A DNA stretch of 64,000 nucleotides from an uncultured Flavobacterium sp. (GTDB taxonomy: Bacteria; Bacteroidota; Bacteroidia; Flavobacteriales; Flavobacteriaceae). The notes under the pieces were generated by a model. It did no database searches, was not told the DNA's origin, and saw only the letters and a program-made list of their open reading frames with translations. The DNA is taken from contig NZ_CALTYA010000011.1 of assembly GCF_943913405.1 (NCBI RefSeq), positions 31,353-95,352 of the forward strand. The letters run 5' to 3'. This document shows, in pieces, positions 15,814 to 24,625 of the stretch; within the stretch, counting starts at the first letter, position 1; each line of letters opens with the position of its first letter. A program made the position numbers and the translations under genes.

Positions 15814-18800
15814 GCCGTCAGAAGAATTGAAAAGTGATAATTTTCCGGTCACTATATTTACGCCGTTGATCCAAATTCCACCTCCGTAAGATTGGTGCCA
15901 TTTGTCGGAATTGTCATTTTCAACCCAAACGCGACCGTAGTCAAATCCTCCGAAAACACCATAACGAAGCGGTGCAAAACCGTTTCTGATCTTGCCTAAA
16001 TTCCAACGCAAATCGGTACTTTGGTAGAAAGATTGTTTTCCAGAGAAACGCTGGTTACGGAAACCTCGCAGGTCAAAATCGCCTCCGACAGTTGCTGATT
16101 GGTAGAATTCATATTTGTCATTAAACAAAACTTTTCCTTTTAATAATGTGGCTAAAACCCAGTCGCCGTCGGTAGAAATTCTATAGTTGAAACCTAATGA
16201 ACTTTCTGCGTAAGGAAATTTCCTGTCCGTTTCTTCAAGATTTATTTTATAACCTCCCACAAGAGAAAACGACATTCCAAGCGTCGGGTTTGATACATTA
16301 TCATAATTTTCGAACGAATATTTAGCACTCAAATCAGCAAAATTCTTATAATCAAAAACATCTTCGCTCACGATTCCCGGCTCGCTGATGAATCTTCCGC
16401 CTGTCTTATCGACTTGAATTCTTTCAAAAGAAGCTTGCAAAACAGCCGAACCGCCTTGTTCGCCCGACCATTGCAAAGATGGCGTCGCTTTAAGCGTTCT
16501 GATTTTTACACGGTTGTAATCTAAATCGATATCATCGTCAAAATTTTCAGTTTCATTGCCTTGCCCGAAATAATTTATAGAGAAATTCGGGCTGGTATAC
16601 AAAGCATCTAATACGAAATTCCACTTGCCGATTTGACGCGGAAAAGTTCCTTTGTAATATAATTCATAACCGCTTGTCGCAAAATAATAATTGGCGCCGA
16701 CGCTGTGTCTTTGCGAATAAGGAAAACGATTAAAACCATTCACCGTATAATTTACTCGTGCGCCGATTTTCACGCCATCATCAGGATTGAAGCCCAATAA
16801 CGGATAACCAGCAAGGACATTATACATCGGTTTTTGATAATTATAAGTATTGATTTCATACGAATTTGACAGAAAAGTTTTAGCACCACCTTTATTATTG
16901 ATCGTATTTTCTTGTCTTGCGAAATCATAAATTCTTACTTTTTCTCCGTCCGTAATATCATAAGTGTCATTATTCTGACCGCCAAGAAGTCTGATTTTCA
17001 GTTTCTTTCTACCTTTTCCTTTTACCTCAAAAATATCGTCGTCGTCTAAGCCATAAACCCAAAGTTCTTTTGTTTCGGGACAATGGTAGTTTTTTTCATG
17101 AACCAGTTCTTCGCCTTCTTTCTTAATTCTGTAGACTTCAACTTTGGTTTCATTTCCTGATCTTGTGATTACGAAGCGGTCTTTTTTATCAGTTCCAACA
17201 ATCAAAACTGTTTTTTGAAGCACTTCATAATATTCTTGCGCATATTTTGCCAAGTGTTTTTTTCTAGCTTTTAAGTCTGATTTTATCTTTTCGATAGACT
17301 TGTCTTTGACTTCTTTCGGAAGCTTGTCAAACGCTTTGTTTATTTCCTCATCGGAAAGATTATCAGTTATAAATTTTGCTTCTTTTTGCCAAACGCTTTC
17401 ATCAGATTTCGTAACAAAAGCCAAATCTAAAGCATACGCCTCGCGATTGAACCATTTTACATTATCCAATTTATCATCGAAAGAACGCATGTGTCTCAAG
17501 GCTGGAATATTCATCAAGATTGACAATAAAGTTCCGTCATATTTCGAAAAAGCTTGGTCCCTGTCACGAGGAATCGGGCGGTAAACTACCTTTCCTTTTT
17601 CTTTATATTCTCCCCAGCGCCATTGATCATCATGCCTGTCCCAGTCGCCGATCAACATGTCAAAAAGACGAGCTCGGATATAACTTTGTTCATCAATTTC
17701 ATATTTTTCATCTGCTTTTAAGTTCGCCAAAACATCATCTGTAGAAACAATTTTCGCAGGTTTCCCGAAGCTTTTCAAATTCTTAAATTCATCCATCGGG
17801 CGCTCTTCAACCATATACAATTCATCGCCATATTCTTCATTGAACAAAGCTAAAGGATTTTGTTTTGGAATGTAAAATAATTTCGGATTTGAATGGCTGA
17901 TTCCAACTTTATCAGACAAATCAGAAACGATAAAAGGCGTGTAAGGATGTGCAGTAGTGTAAAAATCCATGATGAAATCTTCCGCATAAGTATCTTTGAA
18001 ATCTTTTTCCACACGCTGGTCTTTAAAAGCTACGGACTGTAAAAATCGAGTAGCGCTTTTTCTCAAGGCACGCATAACATACTCTTTTCCATCTTTATCA
18101 ACCAATCGAAGTGATTTTGACTGGTGTCCACCACCCGCTTTTGTCGGCGTCAATCCTCCATACAAAGTATCAATGCTGACAACTCTCGCCTTGATCGGAA
18201 GGCTGTAAACATCACGGTAATGTTTCCCCCAAAGAAAGCGATAAGCCCCGCCTTTGGTCGTCATTTTCATAGTGTAAACCGAAGTATCTTTAAACGTTCC
18301 GAACTTGCTTGCAAACTCACGAAGATTTGGTTTTGGCCTGTCAAAAGTTGGCTGCTGCTTATATAAAAGTGCTTCTTTTCCTTTTGAATCGGAAGCATAA
18401 AAAGACACTTTTGAAGCGCCTGTATTTTGAACTTCTAAAACGGCATAACCATTATCTCCATAAGAAAAATCATTCTTATTTATAGCTCTCGCTGCTTCCT
18501 GTTTTGAGCCTGCACCGCTGATAATCTGCTTTACATTTTCTTTGTCGATATATTGCAGATTATGGTCGTGGCCAGAAACTACTACAATATTATTTTTGTC
18601 TTGAATAAGCGTTTTGATTCTTTTTACAAAGGCATTGTATTTTTTATTTTGTAAATCTTGCGGACTGATTCCAGAAGTTTTTCTCAGAAGATTGATCAAA
18701 GAAGCAATTCCCGGTAACGGAATATTAGATTCCAACGGAAACAATTGTTTTTTCAAAGAAAATTGGCCACCATGCGTTCCATTTGACATCAGCGGATGGT

Positions 18801-19506
18801 GAATTGCTATAATGGTTGTCTTGTTTTGATTGTCATTCAGCTTATTTTCAAGTTCGTCAAAAAACTGTTCGCGGGTTTTGATATCGCAATCTTCATTAAT
18901 TTTTGAATGGTTGTCCCAATCTTCCAAATACCACTGGCTGTCAATTACGATCAAGCCTACATTTTCGTTAATATTTACGTGGTCAATGCCGCAATTATTT
19001 CTTGGGAGAAAAGATTTCTTAGACTTAAAATAATTTTTTACAAATTTCTCTTGTTCCTTCAAGCCTTCAATACCGCTGTACCAATCATGATTTCCAGGAA
19101 TAAAAATGGTTTTTCCTTTGAAACCTTTCGTCAGTCCCATTTGGATATTCATTTTTTCTTCCGCTAATTTTCGCTCCGGATCATTCGGCAACGGCATTCC
19201 ATAAGGATAAATATTATCGCCAAGAAAAATCGCCGTGCTGCTTGAATCTGCCTTCTGCAATCTTTCCTTGAAAAGTTCTAGTGTTTTTTGAGCTTTTCCT
19301 TCATCGGCATTGCCCGCATCACCGATCAAATAGAAAGTGTGCGACAATTTATTTTTATTTTCAAAGTCGTTTTTTATCACAACTGGAGCCTTATTTCCGA
19401 ATTGAGAATGATTTGTTGCACAAGATTGAAAAATAATTACAGCTGCTATATACTTAAACAGCCTTATATTTCGTTTACCTGTAGCGCTAAGCCAAAATAA
19501 TTTCAT
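15778..19506 (-). CDS. Outer-membrane lipoprotein: metallophosphoesterase + CotH-like kinase region + barrel
   Basis: This 1242-residue protein starts with a lipoprotein signal (IIFQSC, Cys29). Residues 55-375 are a calcineurin-type phosphoesterase with all metal motifs: GDAGNADEG (62), GDNIYP (96), GNHDW (138), HHP (236) and GHDHN (312). Residues about 415-665 resemble an atypical CotH/Fam20-like kinase: a Lys-bearing strand (KEYVMRALRK), GDWDRHDDQW (620-629) and IPRDRDQAF (645-653). Residues 765-880 carry Asp/Gly-rich strands, and 890-1242 form a BamA-type barrel ending in SAGIGFGF. The phosphoesterase and barrel assignments are firm; the kinase-like reading is by eye. It is divergent (29-bp gap) from the HD-PycTM gene. 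Confidence 0.85.
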   Translation of the reverse strand: MKLFWLSATGKRNIRLFKYIAAVIIFQSCATNHSQFGNKAPVVIKNDFENKNKLSHTFYLIGDAGNADEGKAQKTLELFKERLQKADSSSTAIFLGDNIYPYGMPLPNDPERKLAEEKMNIQMGLTKGFKGKTIFIPGNHDWYSGIEGLKEQEKFVKNYFKSKKSFLPRNNCGIDHVNINENVGLIVIDSQWYLEDWDNHSKINEDCDIKTREQFFDELENKLNDNQNKTTIIAIHHPLMSNGTHGGQFSLKKQLFPLESNIPLPGIASLINLLRKTSGISPQDLQNKKYNAFVKRIKTLIQDKNNIVVVSGHDHNLQYIDKENVKQIISGAGSKQEAARAINKNDFSYGDNGYAVLEVQNTGASKVSFYASDSKGKEALLYKQQPTFDRPKPNLREFASKFGTFKDTSVYTMKMTTKGGAYRFLWGKHYRDVYSLPIKARVVSIDTLYGGLTPTKAGGGHQSKSLRLVDKDGKEYVMRALRKSATRFLQSVAFKDQRVEKDFKDTYAEDFIMDFYTTAHPYTPFIVSDLSDKVGISHSNPKLFYIPKQNPLALFNEEYGDELYMVEERPMDEFKNLKSFGKPAKIVSTDDVLANLKADEKYEIDEQSYIRARLFDMLIGDWDRHDDQWRWGEYKEKGKVVYRPIPRDRDQAFSKYDGTLLSILMNIPALRHMRSFDDKLDNVKWFNREAYALDLAFVTKSDESVWQKEAKFITDNLSDEEINKAFDKLPKEVKDKSIEKIKSDLKARKKHLAKYAQEYYEVLQKTVLIVGTDKKDRFVITRSGNETKVEVYRIKKEGEELVHEKNYHCPETKELWVYGLDDDDIFEVKGKGRKKLKIRLLGGQNNDTYDITDGEKVRIYDFARQENTINNKGGAKTFLSNSYEINTYNYQKPMYNVLAGYPLLGFNPDDGVKIGARVNYTVNGFNRFPYSQRHSVGANYYFATSGYELYYKGTFPRQIGKWNFVLDALYTSPNFSINYFGQGNETENFDDDIDLDYNRVKIRTLKATPSLQWSGEQGGSAVLQASFERIQVDKTGGRFISEPGIVSEDVFDYKNFADLSAKYSFENYDNVSNPTLGMSFSLVGGYKINLEETDRKFPYAESSLGFNYRISTDGDWVLATLLKGKVLFNDKYEFYQSATVGGDFDLRGFRNQRFSGKQSFYQSTDLRWNLGKIRNGFAPLRYGVFGGFDYGRVWVENDNSDKWHQSYGGGIWINGVNIVTGKLSLFNSSDGLRVSAGIGFGF

Positions 19507-19535
19507 AATTTGGTGGTGTATTTAATTCAATTTAT

Positions 19536-20726
19536 ATGAATATTGCTCAAAAAGCCGAAAATTATGTTTTTCAGCTATTCAAAGATAGCTTATCTCCCGA
19601 TTATATTTACCATAATTTTAATCATACTTTACGCGTTGTTAATAGCGTAAAAATTTTGATTGAAAATGAAAATGTTAGTCCGGAAGACGCAGAATTATTG
19701 CTAATTGCATCATGGTTTCACGACTCTGGATATGTTGAAGGCGGTGAAAATCATGAAAAAAGAAGCGCAAAAATTGCTGAAGCTTTTCTTAAAGATAATA
19801 ATTTTCCTGAAGAAAAAATTGAAAAAATAAAATCGTTTATTATTGCAACCGAAATGACGCGCCTTCCAGAAACCCATTTGGAAAAAATAATGCGCGATGC
19901 CGACTGTTCGCACTTTGGAGATAAAGATTATTTTAATTATTCTGACCTTTTAAGAGAAGAGTGGAAAGCTACGTCAGGAAAGGAATTTTCAAAACTCGAA
20001 TGGGCAGAAGAAAATTTAAGATTCTTTGTAAACGGCCACCGATTTTTCACAGATTATGCCCAAAGAAATTGGCAGCCTCAAAAAGACGCCAATATTGCCA
20101 TAATTCAAGACAAAATCAAGTCGTCAAAAAAAGGCAAGAAGGAAAAAGACAGAACCAAGGACATTCTGAATCAAAAGAAGCTTGAAAAATTTGACAGTCC
20201 GGAGCGTGGCATCGATACAATGTTTCGCGTGACGTTAAACAATCACACTAAATTAAGCCAGATTGCAGACAGCAAGGCGAATATTCTTCTTTCCGTAAAT
20301 GCAATTATCATCTCAATTGCTTTGTCTACTTTGATTCCAAAATTAGACAGCCCGACAAATGCGCATTTGATTGTTCCTACATTTATTATGTTGATGTTTA
20401 GCGTAGTTTCGATCATATTTGCAATTTTATCAACGCGCCCAAAAGTTTCAGGAGGCACTTTTACCAGAAAAGACATCGAGGAGAAAAAAGTCAATCTTCT
20501 TTTCTTCGGAAATTTCCACAAAATGCCTCTTGAAGAATATCAGTGGGCCGTAAACGAAATGATGAAAGACCGCGAATATCTTTACAATTCAATGATCAAA
20601 GATTTGTATTACCTCGGATTGGTTTTAGATAGAAAATATAAATTATTGCGAAGCACTTACACAATTTTCATGATTGGAATAATCACTTCAGTAATCGCTT
20701 TTGTATTCGCTTTTAAATCGGTTTAA
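19536..20726 (+). CDS. HD-domain hydrolase fused to Pycsar-type membrane effector (PycTM/DUF5706)
   Basis: Residues 1-190 form an HD phosphohydrolase with His26/His30, the HD pair at 62-63 (WFHDSGY) and Asp121/Asp123. Residues 226-395 match the Pycsar effector family (DUF5706): IADSKANILLSVNAIIIS opens the domain, with membrane segments at about 249-268, 278-298 and 374-393. In Pycsar systems such effectors respond to cCMP or cUMP and damage the membrane. No cyclase gene lies in this window, so this is not a complete Pycsar locus. The HD domain might cleave the signal nucleotide and keep the effector off. It is divergent from the phosphoesterase fusion (29 bp) and overlaps the convergent GAF gene by 4 bp. 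Confidence 0.85.
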   Translation: MNIAQKAENYVFQLFKDSLSPDYIYHNFNHTLRVVNSVKILIENENVSPEDAELLLIASWFHDSGYVEGGENHEKRSAKIAEAFLKDNNFPEEKIEKIKSFIIATEMTRLPETHLEKIMRDADCSHFGDKDYFNYSDLLREEWKATSGKEFSKLEWAEENLRFFVNGHRFFTDYAQRNWQPQKDANIAIIQDKIKSSKKGKKEKDRTKDILNQKKLEKFDSPERGIDTMFRVTLNNHTKLSQIADSKANILLSVNAIIISIALSTLIPKLDSPTNAHLIVPTFIMLMFSVVSIIFAILSTRPKVSGGTFTRKDIEEKKVNLLFFGNFHKMPLEEYQWAVNEMMKDREYLYNSMIKDLYYLGLVLDRKYKLLRSTYTIFMIGIITSVIAFVFAFKSV

Positions 20727-23101
20727 TTTTTTAATTCAAGTTCTTTCAGAAGATTTTCGTAAGTTACACTATCTTCTGAATTTTCTTTTTTCTTATACAA
20801 AATTTCAACCCGAAGTGCCTTCAAGCCTGTAACTCCTTGTAAATCTTCGACTTCAAAAGTTTCTACAGCACCTAATTTATTTTTGTGCTGCAGCAAGCTG
20901 ATATATCTTCTATATTCTGCTTCTTCTTGATATTGCGAATAAACGATTGTTATTTTTCCTTTTTCAGTAATACGTTCCTGCGTCCCTTTTATATTTGATT
21001 TGTCAATTCGTTTTTTCACGACCTCATAACGCGCATTGTAAGTTCCGTCCACGTCAAAACGCTTTTCATCCATACGAAAACGGATTGAAATTGGCGAACT
21101 GAATACTAAAATCAACGAAGTTACATCTAAATCATAAGCCAAATCAGGACGCATTTGGTAGTATTCATTCTCCATTTCACACAAAGCCTGAAGTTGCCAC
21201 AATCTCAAATTGCTCAAATAAACGGGGCTGAAAGAACGCTGTGGCGCAATTGAAGCTCCGATATATAAATTGTGTTCCACGCCATCCGTTTTAAAACGCT
21301 CATAATAATGTGGAAAAAACGACTGTGCTGTCTCTTGTTTTTTATCCAAAAGCGAAGCCATTTTTTTATTGATAAGCGAAAGCGTTTGGTCAAAATCTTT
21401 TCTGGCATTGTAAACCATTCCGATTTTTGGATCTAAAGCTTGAAAATAGTCCTCAATCTTGCCTTTTATAATTTCATTAGACGCTTTGAAATGATCTAAA
21501 AGCGGATGAATTTCGTTTAAAATATAACTTTGCACAATAGATTCTGAATCTGCTTTTAGCGATTCCGAAAGCTGTTTTTCCATTGCCTCGAGCTCAAAAA
21601 TATTTTGATAAATTACCGGCAACTGAAGTTCCTTGCTTATAAATCGCAATAAATTCAAAATCAGATCCATTTGAGTCGTAAGATCTTTTTCAATCGCACG
21701 GTTTCTGGCCACAGAAGATCCCTTGATGTCAATTTGCCCATATAGCGGATAAACTTCCTTGAAAACAATCTCTTTGAAAGGCAGATCTTTGCTGTTTTTA
21801 TCGGTTGTATGCAAAGAAGCTTCATCGCGAAATTTCCAATAAACACTTGGATGTATCGCAGTATATTCTTTTTGGATAATCGCATCAATCTGATTTTGCA
21901 TTTCAGAATAATACCGATCGATTGTGTCTACCAAAAACGGCATGACCATGTCCAGTTTATTGGCATTTATGCTATTCAATTGCTTGGGAACCGAGGAAAC
22001 AAGTTCAACAACACCAAGAATTTTATCATCTTTCATCACTGGCGCAAAAATACAGCTATGAATGTTTTGGGCCAGCAAATGTTCTGCCAGCTCCTGCTCT
22101 TCCTCGCCTGCCATGTAATATTCTTTGACATCAGAAATAATAAAATATTTATTCTGCCCAATCAAAGTATCCATCATGCAACCGCTGAGCGCTTCACGGC
22201 ACTCTTCTTCCTGATCTTTTAAAAGTATAAAACTCTGGATATCGCCAAAATCTGGATTGCTTAATCGATCATTATTGAAAGCCGTAAAACCAGTACGAAG
22301 GTCTGGAATTTTATAAATTGACCTAAAAATAACTTCAAGTTCTTCCTTGCCAAGCTCATTTCTGTCTTTATTGCTTAAAAGATTGCTCTTCAGATTTGAA
22401 ATGGCACTTTCAACTGTATTATCATATAAAGTCATGATTCCAAAACCTTTAATGATCCAGCTTCCTGGCGGAAATTTCTCTTTCCAAAGATCTAGATTGT
22501 CATAACTGTCGATCAAAAGATTGATATCTTCTTCCGTTAATGGAACCGATTTTTCTGTTGGAATAATCTCAAGAAACTCGGCATTATAAATGATTCTGTA
22601 GTGATTTATAACTCCGTTTGCATCTGGAATATCATAGAAAATCGGCTTTTTGATATCAACATTATGTCCGTAATAATAGCTCAAAATCAGCGAACAGCTC
22701 ATTACATAAAACTGGTGTTCGTCAAAATCTCTGATAATAATTTCAAAATCTTCGCCGGCATCTTTCAAAATTTTCTCCAATCTTTCAGTCGTATTGAAAA
22801 TATAATTTTGAAAAGGAATTGTAACCGCCTTGATTTCATTATTGGTCAAAGCCGTCGGAAACAAATCCGATAAAAGATGTTTTATAAGAAGGTAATGTTT
22901 TTCAATCTGTTGATAGGACTCGATTCCGTCACGAAGTTCAGGAAATGGTTCAATCGCTTTTAAAAGTCCTTTGGCATAAGCTGCTCGATAATCTACATCA
23001 GACACTGCAATTTCTTCCAAAATCTCGATTACTTTGTGAAAAGAAATCTTGGCTTGAAAAGGGCTTTGATTATCGTGGATATAGTTCATATTCTCTTGCA
23101 T
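20723..23101 (-). CDS. Large GAF-domain protein of unknown function
   Basis: The 792-residue cytoplasmic protein has no signal peptide or membrane segment. A GAF domain lies at about residues 275-415 (AFNNDRLSNPDFG, later HSCIFAPVMKDDKILGVVELVS). The flanking regions are helical and match no domain I know; no kinase, cyclase or DNA-binding part is visible. GAF domains bind small ligands, sometimes cyclic nucleotides. The gene is convergent with the HD-PycTM gene, the stop codons sharing 4 bp. It has its own promoter at 23113-23145; ATG at 23089 is an alternative start. A shared nucleotide pathway with its neighbours is possible but unproven. Confidence 0.75.
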   Translation of the reverse strand: MQENMNYIHDNQSPFQAKISFHKVIEILEEIAVSDVDYRAAYAKGLLKAIEPFPELRDGIESYQQIEKHYLLIKHLLSDLFPTALTNNEIKAVTIPFQNYIFNTTERLEKILKDAGEDFEIIIRDFDEHQFYVMSCSLILSYYYGHNVDIKKPIFYDIPDANGVINHYRIIYNAEFLEIIPTEKSVPLTEEDINLLIDSYDNLDLWKEKFPPGSWIIKGFGIMTLYDNTVESAISNLKSNLLSNKDRNELGKEELEVIFRSIYKIPDLRTGFTAFNNDRLSNPDFGDIQSFILLKDQEEECREALSGCMMDTLIGQNKYFIISDVKEYYMAGEEEQELAEHLLAQNIHSCIFAPVMKDDKILGVVELVSSVPKQLNSINANKLDMVMPFLVDTIDRYYSEMQNQIDAIIQKEYTAIHPSVYWKFRDEASLHTTDKNSKDLPFKEIVFKEVYPLYGQIDIKGSSVARNRAIEKDLTTQMDLILNLLRFISKELQLPVIYQNIFELEAMEKQLSESLKADSESIVQSYILNEIHPLLDHFKASNEIIKGKIEDYFQALDPKIGMVYNARKDFDQTLSLINKKMASLLDKKQETAQSFFPHYYERFKTDGVEHNLYIGASIAPQRSFSPVYLSNLRLWQLQALCEMENEYYQMRPDLAYDLDVTSLILVFSSPISIRFRMDEKRFDVDGTYNARYEVVKKRIDKSNIKGTQERITEKGKITIVYSQYQEEAEYRRYISLLQHKNKLGAVETFEVEDLQGVTGLKALRVEILYKKKENSEDSVTYENLLKELELKN

Positions 23102-23112
23102 TAATTTGCTTG

Positions 23113-23145
23113 CAAATTTACAAAATAATTACGTCCAAAATACAA
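23113..23145 (-). promoter_or_regulatory. Promoter of the GAF gene
   Basis: On the minus strand TAAATTTG (plus 23113-23120) fits TAnnTTTG exactly, with TTG (plus 23143-23145) 22 bp upstream. The start codon is only 12 bp further on. Confidence 0.6.
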
Positions 23146-23157
23146 AAAACACAACGC

Positions 23158-23188
23158 AAAAAAGCCATCGGGCAAATGATGGCTTTTT
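23158..23188. terminator. Orphan bidirectional terminator in a gene-free gap
   Basis: AAAGCCATC pairs with GATGGCTTT over an 8-base loop, with A and T runs on the two sides. It lies in the 391-bp gap between divergent genes, where neither flanking gene needs it. The rest of the gap (23189-23492) holds a small GCAGTA/TACTGC hairpin at 23231-23244 and AT-rich DNA, but no gene I can support. A short unseen transcript is possible. Confidence 0.7.
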
Positions 23189-23432
23189 AAAAATTAAAAA
23201 AATCTAAAAACTAAATACTATTTATTTTCCGCAGTAAATACTGCTTTATTTATTACTTACTGTGCTAATATAATTTTTATTTCTTTTCAAACCAAGAAAA
23301 ATCGTATAAAAAACAATTAATTTTTATTCCTAAATTTTATAATAAATAAAAGCCAACTTGTTAAAGCCTTGAATTTACCGAAAAAAAAGTTAAATTATAC
23401 GAATGTCGCAAAAAAATCTGCGGAATTAAAGC

Positions 23433-23440
23433 TAGTTTTG
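23433..23440 (+). promoter_or_regulatory. -7 element for the RND efflux operon
   Basis: TAGTTTTG matches TAnnTTTG exactly, 52 bp before the ATG of the adaptor gene. No convincing -33 TTG is seen. Confidence 0.45.
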
Positions 23441-23492
23441 CGATAATGACTTTCTGGAAAATTCCCTAAATCAATATAACAGTCAGCTTCTT

Positions 23493-24548
23493 ATGAAAAT
23501 AAAATATCTTGTCTACACGCTTATCATTGTCGGAATTGGCGCCTTAATTTTTTACAGAATTTCAGATAATAAAAAATCTGAAGAAAAAAACAGCAAAGGT
23601 CCGGGCGGAAAATCAGCCTTAAAAGTAAGCGGCATCGTTTTAAAACCGCAAGTTTTTTTAGATAACCTAGCGCTTTCAGGATCGATCGAAGCTAACGAAC
23701 AAGTAGATATCAGAAGTGAAGTTTCTGGAATTGTAGAAAGCATTAATTTTCAGGAAGGAACTATGGTTTCAAAAGGACAAGTTCTCTTTAAAGTCAATGA
23801 TGTCGAACTTCGCGCGCAATTGGCAAATGTAAAAACGTCACAAGGATTGGCTTCTGAAAACGAAAGAAGAGCAAAACTTTTATTACAAAAAGAAGCAATC
23901 AGCCAAGAAGAATACGACATTGCAAGTGCTGATTTCAAATCTTCAAAAGCGCAAACGCAGTTGATTCAAGCTCAGATTGCAAAAACCACCGTTCGTGCTC
24001 CATTTTCTGGAAAAATCGGACTTCGTGCCATTTCAAACGGAACTTACGTAACGCCAACTACGCCCATTGCAAAATTAGTGAATACCAGCCAGCTTAAAAT
24101 TACGTTTTCCATTCCTGAAAAATATGCTTCACAGATGAAAGTCGGAAATGCTTTGTCATTCACGACTGCAGGTTCTACTGAGAAATTTGCTGCTAAAATA
24201 TATGCAATCGAACCAGAAATAGAGATTGCAACCCGAACTTTAAAAATCAGGGCGATTGCTCAAAATCCGGAAGGAAAATTATACCCAGGGACTTTTGCCA
24301 ATGTTGCCTTGCCCTTAGATCATATAAAAGACGCACTTTTAGTTCCTACGGAAGCTTTGATTCCGATTCAAAACGGAAAGAAAGTTTTTGTTTCTGATAA
24401 TGGAAAAGCCAAAGAAATCGTGGTTCAGACTGGCTCTAGAACTGAAAAAGAAATCTTGGTCCTAACCGGATTAAAAGCGGGCGACACCGTTTTGACTTCT
24501 GGAGTAATGACTTTGAAAAATGGATCTCCTGTAAAAGTAAAAATTTAG
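23493..24548 (+). CDS. RND efflux periplasmic adaptor (HlyD/MFP family)
   Basis: The 351-residue protein has an N-terminal membrane anchor (YLVYTLIIVGIGALIFY), then the lipoyl-type half motifs (IEANEQVDIRSEVSGIVESINFQEGTMVSKGQ) and KTTVRAPFSGKIGLRAISNG around a helical hairpin, the beta-barrel domain and the membrane-proximal domain. This is the usual layout of the adaptor that links an RND pump to a TolC channel. It is the first gene of a three-gene operon with pump and channel following. The pump gene starts 77 bp later, behind a palindromic spacer. Confidence 0.93.
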   Translation: MKIKYLVYTLIIVGIGALIFYRISDNKKSEEKNSKGPGGKSALKVSGIVLKPQVFLDNLALSGSIEANEQVDIRSEVSGIVESINFQEGTMVSKGQVLFKVNDVELRAQLANVKTSQGLASENERRAKLLLQKEAISQEEYDIASADFKSSKAQTQLIQAQIAKTTVRAPFSGKIGLRAISNGTYVTPTTPIAKLVNTSQLKITFSIPEKYASQMKVGNALSFTTAGSTEKFAAKIYAIEPEIEIATRTLKIRAIAQNPEGKLYPGTFANVALPLDHIKDALLVPTEALIPIQNGKKVFVSDNGKAKEIVVQTGSRTEKEILVLTGLKAGDTVLTSGVMTLKNGSPVKVKI

Positions 24549-24616
24549 TTATGAGTCATGAATTATAAGCTTATAGATTGGTCTTAACTTATAATTCATA
24601 ATTCATAACTCATAAC
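24548..24616. repeat. Long AT-rich palindrome between efflux genes
   Basis: GTTATGAGTCATGAATTATAAG (24548-24569) is complementary to a longer right arm ending in CTCATAAC (24588-24616), in which ATTCATA is duplicated. The imperfect hairpin spans nearly the whole gap between adaptor and pump genes. It may tune pump translation or mRNA stability. Confidence 0.6.
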
Positions 24617-24625
24617 TAAAAGAAA

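Noticed and set aside
19536..20726. Complete Pycsar antiphage system
   Set aside because: The effector-type domain is present, but no nucleotide cyclase is encoded in the window, and the neighbours are not defence genes.
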